This document shows positions 14,501-26,500 of a DNA stretch of 64,000 bases, one piece after another. The DNA lies in the NCBI GenBank assembly GCA_039028975.1, contig JBCCHB010000059.1:27160-91159 (forward strand), written 5' to 3'. The stretch is from JAHBNG01 sp039028975. GTDB lineage: Bacteria; Chloroflexota; Anaerolineae; Caldilineales; Caldilineaceae. The notes under the pieces are model-generated. The model was given only the letters and a program-made list of their open reading frames with translations. It was not told the origin of the DNA and did not search any database. Position 1 is the stretch's first letter; every line of letters starts with the position of its first letter. The position numbers and the translations under genes were made by a program.

Positions 14501-17500
14501 ATCGACGCAGGGAACCCTCGCCTACAACGTCTATCTTGCCGTTCAATTCAAGGGCCCATTGCAGATCCAAGCGATGCAGCAGGCAATACAAGCATTGGTC
14601 GATCGACACGAAAGTCTGCGCTCAACCATCTCGCCCGATGGGGAACGGCTCCAGATTGACTCGCATTGGCGAGTTGATAGTCCGATGGTTAATTTTTCTG
14701 CATGGACTGCGACAGAGAAAGCAACAAAACTCAGGGCTTGGTTTCAGCGGGAGGCAGAAACGCCTTTTGATCTGAGCCAAGGGCCACTCTTTCGGGCCAC
14801 TCTTCTCAAAGTGGATGTGCAGACACATATCGTTGCATTCGCAGGGCACCACTCGATTGTGGATGGTCTGTCGATGGATATTCTCGTGCAGGACCTGGGT
14901 GCATTTTATGCTGCTCAATGCCAAGGTGTTGAGGTGGAGCTTGCACCGGCAACCCAATTTAGCACGTACCTACAGTGGCTAGACCAACAACTTCAAACCC
15001 CACAGATGGCAGCACATGAGCGGTATTGGCTGACACACTTGGCTGGTCCATTGCCGGTATTGAGGCTACCCACCGAACAATCCTATCCATCTCGGAGAAG
15101 CTATGGAGGCGAGCGCCAATCAATTCGCATCCAACCGCATCTGATGACCGCTTTGCGCCAACTTGCCCAAGACCAACAGTGCTCATTCTTTATGCTCTGT
15201 TTTGCTGCCTATCAACTGCTCCTACATCGTCTAACCGGAGACGATGAGATCATGGTAGGCGTGCCGACGGCAGGACGTTCGTTAAGTGGTGGCGATTCCC
15301 TGGTGGGCTACTGTACACACCTCCTTCCCATTCGAGGTACATTCGTTGGCAACCCAACTTTCGTAGAGTATTTGGCACAAACCAAATTGACTCTATTGGA
15401 TGCCTATGAACATGCTGACTATCCATTTGCGCGTTTGCTCAATCGGCTCAACCTTCCCCGGGATTCCAGCCACCCGCCCGTCTTTAGCACGATCTTTAAT
15501 CTAGACCGATCCACAACGCCAAAACAGATAAGTGATCTAGAGGTTGAATTCTATGAATCGCCGCTTCAATATGCCCATTACGATTTTGCCGTCAATATCT
15601 TAGATCTGAACGATGAACTGGTCGTGGAGTGGACCTACAATACCGATATCTTCCACAAGGAGACCATCCAACGCTACTTGGGCCATTTCCGGACGTTACT
15701 AGAGCGTATCGTTGCCGACCCAAATCAATCCCTAGCATCTCTCTCATTGCTAACAGAGGCTGAACGTCACCAAATCCTGGTGGAATGGAATGATACGGCA
15801 ACTGACGACCCGAAAGAAAAGTGTATTCATCAACTATTTGAAGAGCAGGTGGAACGCACGCCGGATGCCGTAGCAGTCCAAGGTCCAGAGTCGATGGTCC
15901 AAGATCTAGAGTCGATGGTCCAAGATTCGGAGATGGCGGTCCAAGGTCAATTTGACCCGATAATGTTTCACAACCCAGAACCCCGGACCCAGGATCCCAG
16001 GACCCCAGACCCCAGAACCCCGGACCCAGGATCCCAGGACCCAGGACTCAGAACACAGGACCCAGGACCCCAGACTTTGGACTTCTTGACCTACCGCGAG
16101 TTAAACCATAGTGCCAACCAACTCGCTCACCATCTGCTGTCACTGGGCGTCGCGCCAGATATTCTGGTGGGCATCTGTGTGGATCGGTCGCTGGAGATGA
16201 TAGTGGGGTTGTTAGGTATCCTCAAAGCTGGCGGGGCTTATGTGCCGCTAGACCCGGCCTATCCCCAGGACCGGTTGACCTTCATGCTCCAAGACGCCAA
16301 TGTCTCAATTTTGTTGACCCAGGAACATCTAATAGATAGCCTACCACCAACCACAGCACAACTGGTCTGCCTGGATAGCGATTGGTCACAGATTGCCAAC
16401 CAAAGCAAGGCGAACCTACCCAGGCGGACACAACCTCATAATCTGGCCTATGTCATCTATACTTCTGGTTCTACCGGAGGGCCAAAGGGGGTTATGATAT
16501 CCCATCTCGGACTATGCAATGTGACTCTTGCTCACATCAGGGCATATGAAATTCAACCTACAAGCCAACTTCTTCAGCTTGTTTCGTTAAGCTTTGATGT
16601 GGCAACTGCAGATGTATTTATGACTCTTTGTGCAGGCGCAACCCTCCATCTGGTAAAACAGAGAGAGTTGGTTGCGGGTAACTCTCTTCTACAGCAACTG
16701 CGCAGCCGGACAATTACACATGCCCATATACCACCGTCCATGCTGTCTGCCACTCCGTATGAAGACTTATCTACATTACAAGCCATTATTGTTGGCGGTG
16801 AAGCCATTCCTCTTGATGTGATGAGACAGTGGGCTGTTGGACGGAGCTTTTATAATGCCTACGGTCCCACGGAGGCAGCTATCACGACAACCATTATGGC
16901 CTGTGATGAAACAACGGCCCACTATTCGAAACTACCAATAGGCAGGCAGATAGAGAATGCGCAAGTATACATCCTGGATCGGGAGATGGAGCCTGTACCA
17001 GTAGGTGTGGTGGGAGAACTACATATCGGAGGGATCGGGTTAGCGCGGGGATATCTGAATCGACCGGACTTAACGACCGAGAAGTTTATCCGCAATCCCT
17101 TTGGCGCGGGGCGACTATACAAAACAGGAGATCTGGCGCGTTGGCTACCGGATGGACATATCGAATTCTTGGGCCGGACGGACCATCAGGTTAAGGTGCG
17201 CGGCTTCCGCATTGAGCTAGGAGAAATCGAAGCTGTACTAAGTCAGCATCCAGATGTGCAGGATGTGGTGGTGATTACGCGGGAAGATACGGGACAGAAT
17301 CGATTGATAGCGTATGTAGTGGAAAAGTTGCAGAGAGGAAACGTTGCAACGTTGCAAAGCGAGGAGCCTACCTTGCGCGACTACTTACGCACCAAATTGC
17401 CTAATTATATGATCCCTTCAGCATTCGTCGTGTTGGATGCGTTCCCGCTGACGCCCAATGGTAAAGTGGATCGACAGGCACTGCCGACAGTTGAGCGGTC

Positions 17501-20500
17501 GGCACTGGCAATGACGGAAGAATTTGTGCCACCCCAAACCCCAACCGAAGAGGTGCTTGCTACAATTTGGGCGGATGTGCTGGGCTTGGAACAGGTGGGA
17601 CGACACGACAACTTCTTTGAGGCAGGAGGCGATTCGATTATCAGTCTCCAGATTATCAGCCGCGCCCAAGCCACCGGGCTACACCTGACACCGAATCAAG
17701 TCTTTGAAACCCAGACGTTAGCCGAACTGGCGCTGTTGGCGACACAGGTTCGTCCTGTTCAAGCAGAACAGGGGCTGGTGACGGGGAAAGTGCCGCTGAT
17801 GCCGATTCAATCGTGGTTCTTTGAACAAAATTGGGTGAATCTCCATCACTTCAACCAGTCGGTGGTAGAGACGGTTGATGGCAAAATTGAGAAAGACTTC
17901 CTGGTGAAGGCAGTGGCCTATTTACTGCAGCATCACGATGCGTTGCGCTTGCGCTATACACAGACCGAGAGTGGCTGGCAGCAGCACCATTCGGAACTCT
18001 CCACCATTCCAACCACCGACATGGCGACTTGGCGAGCAGAAGCCGAAGCCTGTGTGCATCAAATTGACTTGAGCCATCTTTCGTCAGCGCAACAAGAAGA
18101 CGCGCTGATAGAACAGAATCTCCTCTACCAGGCCAGCCTCGATATCACCCACGGACCTCTCATGCAGGTGGTGAGCTTTGACTGTGGTGTGGATCAGCCA
18201 CAGCGTTTGCTCTTGATCATCCACCATCTAATCGTAGACTGGGTCTCCTGGCGGATTCTGCTCCCAGACTTGTGGCGCATCTATGATCAGGTGGCGCAGT
18301 GTCTTCGGGTCCAGTTACCAGCCAAAGGGTGTTCGTTCAAAGCGTGGGCGCTGTGGCTACATGAATATGCCCAGAGCAAAACGCTGCTGGCGGAAATGGA
18401 CCATTGGCTTTCTCTCCCCGAGCCGAGCATTCGACCCTTGCCAGTTGACTATCCAGAGCATCAGGCGAAGGCGACGGTTGGTACAGCGGATGGGGTAACA
18501 TGCTGCCTGTCGGCGGAAGAGACCCAAGAGCTGTTGCAAGAAGTGCCAGCGGTCTATCATACTCAGATCAATGACCTGCTGCTGACGGCGTTGGTGCAGA
18601 GCTTCGCTGCATGGACAGGAAACCCAACCTTGCTTCTCGATTTAGAGGGGCATGGTCGGGAGGCGTTGACAGAGACCCTGGATGCTTCTCGAACGGTCGG
18701 CTGGTTTACCTCTTCCTTCCCAGTCTGTCTCACTTTGGAGGCAGCGGATCCAGGAGCAATCATCAAGTCTGTTAAAGAACAACTGCGGAAGATCCCGCAA
18801 CGAGGCATCGGGTATGGGCTGCTGCGCTATCTGAACCCAGAGACCGGGGCACAACTGGCAGCACTGCCTGATGCTGAGATCAGCTTCAACTATGGCGGTC
18901 AGTTCAGAGAGGTCCAGATGGCATCGCTGGGAGGTGAATGGGATGAGCGGGAAGCATTGGGCTATCTCTTCAACATCAACGGTGCGGTAGTTGGGGATCA
19001 GTTGACCTTCTCTTGGCTTTACAGTCAAACCCTGTATCGACGTGAGACGGTAGAGCAGTTGGCTCAGGGCTTCGTCACGGCCCTGCAAGGCTTGATTGCT
19101 CACTGCCAGTCGCCCGATGTTGGTGGCTACACGCCCAGCGACTTTCCTTTGACAAACCTGACCCAAGGTCAACTGGAGGAACTTATCAGTCGGGGAGAGA
19201 GGATCACTGATCTCTATCCGCTCTCGCCCATGCAGACGGGAATGCTCTTCCATAGCCTTATTGCACCAGAGAGTGGAGTCTACGTGACGCAAATCAATCT
19301 GCGGTTGATCGGCGACCTGAATGTGGCGCGCTTCAGAGAGGCGTGGCAGTGGCTCATCGACCGCCACGAGATTCTGCGCACGGCCTTTGTCTGGGAAGGG
19401 CTGGGTACACCGGTGCAGATCGTGCATGAACAGGTAAGCGTACCTTGGGATGTGCAAGACTGGTGTCACATGGCTGAGAATGAGCAGGAAGTCAAGCTAG
19501 CAACGCTACTCGGGGCTGAGCGGGCGGCAGGCTTTGAGCTCGACCAGGCTCCGCTGGCGCGTTACACCCTGTTGCGACTGAGTGAACGCAACTATCAGTT
19601 CATCTGGCACTGCCATCACCTGTTGATCGATGGGTGGAGTCTTCCCATTCTCCTCAAGGAGCTATTCACCCACTATTCAGGAAACACAACATTACTTTCT
19701 CGCCCCTATCCCTATCGGGAATATATCGCCTGGCTGCAACAGCAGGATCGGGATCAGGCCGAACAATTCTGGCGACGAACACTGGCTGGGTTTACCAGAC
19801 CCACGCCCTTGGTCGTGGACGGAACTCATGCACAACACAATGAAGATAACGAGGCAGTATACCAAACCCACTATAGTAATCTGCCGACCGAACTCAGCCA
19901 ACGCTTGAGCGACTTTGCCCGCCAGCATCGTCTGACCCTGAATACGCTGATACAAGGGGCATGGGCACTTCTGTTGGGGCGCTACAGTAGTGAGGAAGAG
20001 GTGCTCTTTGGCGTAACTGTATCAGGCCGGCAGGGAGAATTCCAGGGTATGGAAGAGATGGTCGGCTTGTTCATCAACACATTGCCTTTGCGGGTCAAGC
20101 TGCCATCTGAGAAGGAGATCATTCCCTGGCTGCAAGAACTCCAGCAACAACATGTTCAGCAGGAAGCATATAGCTACACCCCACTGGTGGAGATCCAGAA
20201 TTGGAGCGAAGTGCCTGCTGCTGGGGGACCTCTAGGGGCACTCTTTGAGAGCATTCTGGTCTTCGAGAATTATCCCATTGCAACGGGGCTAGCCGAAGAG
20301 TTAGGGGAATTGAACATAGAGTACGTTGATGCAGTTGAGCAGACCAACTACCCGTTAACAGTAGGTATTGTACCAGGAGAAACCGTGACGCTCATGATGA
20401 GCTACGATGTAGATCGCTTTGACCCAGCCACGATAGAGCGCATGATGGGCCACATGCAGACCCTGCTCCAGGGTATTGTGGATAATTCAGAGCGACCCAT

Positions 20501-23500
20501 TGCTGAATTCCCTTTGCTCACCTTAGCCGAGCAGCATCGACTCTTGGTAGAGTGGAATGATACACAGGTCGCTTACCCCCAAGACAAGTTCATTCATCAG
20601 CTTTTTGAAGAGCAGGCGGAACGGATGCCGGATGCCATAGCAATCCAAAGTCCACGGTCGGAAACTCAAAGTCCACGGTTGGAAGTCCAAAGTCCGCGGT
20701 CGGAAGTCGAAAGTCAATATGGCAGGACACAGACCCAGGACCCAGGACCCAAGACCCAAGACTCAGGACTCAGGACCCAAGACCCAGGACTCAGGACCCA
20801 GGACTCAGGACCCAAGACTCAGGACCCAGGACTCAGGACCCAGGACTCAGGACCCAGGACCCAGGACTCAGAACCCAAGACTCAGGACCCAGGACCCAAG
20901 ACCCAAGACCCAGGACTCAGAACCCAAGACTCAGGACTCAGGACCCAAGACCCAGGACCCAAGACTCAGGACTCAGGACTCAGGACCCAGGACTTTCTGA
21001 CTTATCGAGAGTTGAACGAACGCGCCAACCAACTAGCCCACTACCTCCAATCTGTCGGGGTGGGAGCCGAAACGCTGGTTGGTCTCTGTGTGGAACGTTC
21101 GCTGGAGATGGTCGTCGGGCTGTTAGGTATTCTGAAATCGGGTGGGGCGTATGTGCCGCTGGATCCAGACTATCCCACGGAACGCCTGGCTTTCATCCTG
21201 CAGGATACGAACATTTCCGTACTGTTGACCCAAGATGACTTAGCGGGGTATTTGCCATCGACTACGGCGCAGATCATCTATTTAGACAGTGATTGGTTAC
21301 AGATTGCTGAGCAAAAACGAAACAACTTGGCTGGACAGATGCAAGCCCACAATCTGGCCTATGTCATCTATACCTCTGGCTCCACGGGCCAACCCAAAGG
21401 CGTAATGATTGAACACCTTTCGCTGGTTGGGCATATCAACTCTGTTCTCGACAAGTATCGGCTAAGCGCCCAAGATCGTATTCTTCAGTTTGCCTCCACA
21501 AGTTTTGATGTTTCGTTAGAGCAGATATTCTCTGCCCTCTGTTGCGGTGCAAGGCTCCTTGTACGGGGACACGACGTCTGGAGTCACGAACAGTTTAATC
21601 AGCAGGTAGTGAACCAGGGCATTACCGTTGCCGACCTAGCTCCTGCCTACTTCCACGGACTGGTTACTCAATGGCTTGAGGAACCGTCGCTTTATAGAAA
21701 CAGTCAGCTGCGCCTTATCCTGATCGGTGGCGAAAAAGTTCAAGCGGAAGCCATCCATCTATGGCAACAGTTGCCCGCACCCAAACCTCAGTTGCTCAAT
21801 GCCTACGGACCTACTGAAGCGACCATTACGGCGACATGTTTTGAGTTGTCCAGCTATCATCCTGACGAGGGGGCGTCCAATCTGCCCATTGGCCAGCCGC
21901 TAGCCAATAGGAATATCCACATTCTCGATTCAAATCTGCAACTAGCCCCGATTGGTATTGAGGGTGAACTGCACATTGGCGGTGCGGGGCTGGCACGAGG
22001 CTATCTGAATCAACCCAACCTGACTGCCGAAAAGTTCATCCCCAATCCATTTGGTGAAGGGATAATATACAAAACGGGCGATTTGGCGCGCTGGCTACCA
22101 GATGGAAACATTGAATTCGTGGGCCGAATGGACCATCAGGTGAAGGTGCGCGGCTTTCGCATCGAGTTGGGAGAAATCGAGGTCGTACTAGGCCAACATC
22201 CAGACATACACCATGTCGTAGTGGTTGTGCAAGAGGATGCCGAGCAGAATCGAGTGGTGGCCTATTTAGTCCAAAGGCAGCGGGCCGAAGTCGATGGTCT
22301 CACCCAAGGCGATACGACTCAGAACTACCGGGACTATCTCCGTACCAAACTGCCCGACTACATGATACCCTCAGCATTTGTGGTGTTGGATGCATTGCCG
22401 CTGATGCCTAACGGTAATGTAGATCGTCAAGCACTGCCCATGATTGATCGGTCGTCACGGGCAATGACCCATGCATTTTCGCCACCGCAAACCAAACCCG
22501 AGCAAGTATTGGCCACCATCTGGGCGGAGGTGTTGGGTCTGGAGCAGGTCAGTCTGCACGATAACTTCTTTGAATTAGGGGGCGATTCAATTGTCAGTCT
22601 CCAGATTATTAGCCGCGCGCGGGCTGTTGGGTTGTACTTCACCCCTCGTCAAGTCTTTGACGCCCAGACGTTAGCCGAACTAGCGCAAATGGCGACAACG
22701 GTTAATCATGTGCTGGCCGAACAGGGTTTAGTGAAGGGACGCATGCCGCTTCTGCCGATCCAAGCATGGTTCTTTGAACAGCATCGGGTGAATCCCCATC
22801 ACTTTAACCAGTCGATGGTGGAAAAGGCTAAGTACCAAATTGACAGAGAAACCTTAGCGCAGGCCATGGCCTATCTACTGCAGCACCACGATGCGTTACG
22901 CTTACGCTACGTGCAGACAGAAGATGGCTGGCAGCAGCACCATGCAGAACCCTCTGCCACGTCAACTAGCAATCTATCAACCACTAACATGGCGGCCTGG
23001 TTGGCAGAAGCGGAGGATTGCGTGCATCAGGTTGACTTGAGCCATCTCTCGCCAGCCGAACAACAGGACGCGCTGGTGGAACAGAATCGACTCTATCAGG
23101 CCAGTCTAAATATCACCCACGGACCGCTCATGCGGGTAGTGGTGTTTGACTGTGGTCCGGAGCAACCGCAGCGTTTGCTGAGCATCATTCACCATCTGGT
23201 CGTAGACCTAGTCTCCTGGCGGGTTCTGATTTCGGACCTGTGGCGCGTCTATGACCAGGTGGCGCAGCACGAATCGATCCAGTTGCCCGCCAAGAGCAGT
23301 TCGTTCAAAGCATGGGCGCTACGGTTACGGGAATACGCCCAGAGCGAAGCGTTGTTGGAGGAAACGGGCCATTGGATGTCGCTAGCTGGGCAGTCGGTTC
23401 CTGCACTACGGGTCGATTATCCGAGACAACGAGCGAATGCGACGGTTGGTACGGCGGATGTGGTGACGTGTCGGCTATCAAGGGAAGAGACCCAAGCGCT

Positions 23501-26500
23501 ATTGCAAGAGGTGCCAGCGGTCTATCATACCCAAATCAACGACCTGCTGCTGACGGCGCTTGTGTGGCGGGTGATGGAGTGGTCGGGCTGCCCAACCCTG
23601 TTGCTCGATCTGGAAGGCCATGGCCGAGAAGCACTGGATGAATCCTTGGATCTCTCACGCACGGTGGGCTGGTTCACCTCGCTCTATCCGGTCTGCTTGA
23701 CCTTGGATAGCACCGAGCCGGGCACAGCAATCAAGTCAATCAAAGAGCAACTGCGCAAGATCCCGCGGCGGGGCATTGGGTATGGTCTGTTGCGCTATCT
23801 GAACCTGGAGACTGCGACACAGTTGGCAGCATTACCTGAGGCTGAGATCAGCTTTAACTATGGAGGTCAGTTCGAGGGGAAGGGAATGGAGTCGCTAGGG
23901 AACGAAGAAGATGAACAGGAATTGTTGAGGTATCTGTTCAATATCAATGGAGCAATCGTCGCTGACGAACTGATCATGACGTGGCAGTACAGCCGGAATC
24001 TGTATCAGCGAGAGACGGTAGAGCAGTTGGCTGAAGGCTATATCACGGCCTTACAAGGACTGATTGCCCACTGTCAGTCGCCCGCTGCTGGCGGCTATAC
24101 ACCCAGTGACTTTACAGAGATTGCCATTGACGATCAAGTACAATTGGATGCTCTTCTGACCAAGATTGATTCAGCCATGGAACCTATTCGAAAAGTGGTT
24201 GTAAGTCCGACTAGTTTTTCGGGGCAGAGCACACCGTCACAAAACCTATCGGAGATGCACGTAGAAGATCAAAGGGCGCAACGGCAGATTGAGACTATCT
24301 ATCCGTTATCGCCCTCTCAACAGGGAATGCTCTTCGACACATTATCGTTTTCTAAATCGGAATCAACGTCGGATAAGTACATGGAAATCACTGTCCATGA
24401 TCTGCATGGTCCTTTAGATGTCGCTACTTTTCGTCGGGCCTGGCAGGATGTCATGGCACGGCATCCGGCTTTGCGGACTGGCTTTGTGTGGGAAGATCGG
24501 GCTGAACCGCTACAGTTTGTCTTACAGCAGGGAACTGTACCCTTTGTCTATCAGGACTGGCGCTCGTTTTCGCCTGAACAACAGCAGATTGAAGAGGAAG
24601 CTTATCTAAGAAATGTGCGAGCGGTAGGCTTTAACCTGGCACAGCCACCCTTGATGCACATTGTGCTATTCTGCCTTGGGGATCATCGGCATCGCTTGGT
24701 TTGGGCTTCTCACCATATTTTGGCCGATGGTTGGTGTGTCCCCATTGTGCTACATGATCTCTTGACCTTTTACGAAGCCGACCAATCAGGTCAGAGAGTG
24801 TCGTTGCCGCCAGCCCCGCGGTACGAACAGTATATTCACTGGCTCAAGCAACAGGATGTCTCCCAGGCCAGGCAATTCTGGCAAACCTACTTGCATGGCT
24901 TCACGCAGACAACACCCTTGGGAAGAGAAGCTGAATCTAGCCACGTCGTTCCCGAAGAAGAAGAGTTCGGTGACACAACAGGTGCTTTGTCAATAGAGAC
25001 TACGAAGGCTCTCCAGAGGCTTGGACAACGCAATCGCTTGTCACTCAATACGCTGATGCAGGGAGTTTGGGCACTTCTGTTGAATCGATACAGTGAACGA
25101 TCAGACGTTGCTTTCGGCGCAACAGTCTCTGGGCGTCCCCCAGCCATCCAACAGGTGGAGGCGATGGTGGGTCTATTCATCAACACCGTCCCGATTCGCG
25201 TTCAAATAGAGTCGGATAGCCCCATGCTGTCCTGGTTGCAGGCGCTGCAAGCCCAAGTGCAAGAACAAGAGGATTATGCATATTGCTCCACTGGACAGAT
25301 TCACGCCTGGGGGGAAATCCCCGCTTCACAGCCGCTCTTCGAGAGTATTCTGGTATTCCAAAATTATCCTATATCGTCACTAGACGAGGAGGCTTCTGCA
25401 CCCTCAATCGAACTAATACCTGCTGATGGATACGGCGCGCGAACGCCCTATGCCATCACGATCATCATCGCATTGGTTCCGGCATTAACCATTCAAATCA
25501 TTTTCGACACCTCTCGGTTACTCCGTGAAGACGTGGAGCAGATCGTCGGGCATTGGCAGACTCTGTTGCGTGAGATGGCAGACAAACCAACCCATTCGGT
25601 AAGCCAACTAGCGACACTGATTCCTGCTACGCAAATCCCCAAAGTAACTCCGATACAACACAAAGATGCTGCGCACAACTATGTGCCGCCGCGCACAAAA
25701 CAGGAGCGCCAGCTGGCACAAATCTGGGAAGAAGTGATTGAGCTGCATCCAGTGGGTATCCGGGACAGCTTCTTTGACCTGGGCGGCCATTCGCTACTGG
25801 CTGTACAGTTGATGACGCGTATTCAACAGGTCTTTGACCAGCCATTGCCCATCAGCCTGCTCTTCCAACATCCGACGATCGAGGCGTTGGCCGCCTATCT
25901 GGAACAGCCAGCAAGTGCCGATATCTGGGCACCGCTCGTGTCCATTCAACCCCACGGCGAGAAGCCACCCTTCTTTTGTCTACCGGGGGCCGGGGGCAAT
26001 CCGCTCTATTTGCATCATTTGGCGCGATATCTAGGTCCTGACCAGCCTTTTTATGGGGTACAGGCCGTGGGCTTGGATGGCATCACTTCACCTCATCTCA
26101 CTCTGGAAGCCCAGGCAGCGCATTACATTGAAGAGATCCAGCGGGTACAACCGCAGGGACCGTACCATTTGGGTGGCCATTCCTATGGGGCACTTGTGGC
26201 GTTTGAAATGGCGCAGCAACTGCTCCGTTCCGGCGAAACGATCGGCCTATTCGCTAATCTGGATATGGCGGCACCTGAACAGGCTAACGAGGATGTGCGG
26301 ACGCTCGATGAAGTGGAGCTGATGATGAGCATGGTGGATGCCTATAGCCAAGTTAACGGTAAAGGTCACACGCTATCCCCTGAGCAAATCAGACCTTTGA
26401 CCCATGAGGTACGCCTGCAATTGGTGAAGGAAACACTCCAGGCTGTCGATTTTCTGCCGCCGGGAGCAAGCATGACCCATATGCAAGGCCTCTGGAATAT

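Noticed and set aside
20640..20995. Dense direct repeats that could suggest a CRISPR array
   Set aside because: The unit is 7 bp with no unique spacers, and the region is read through as part of an adenylation domain.
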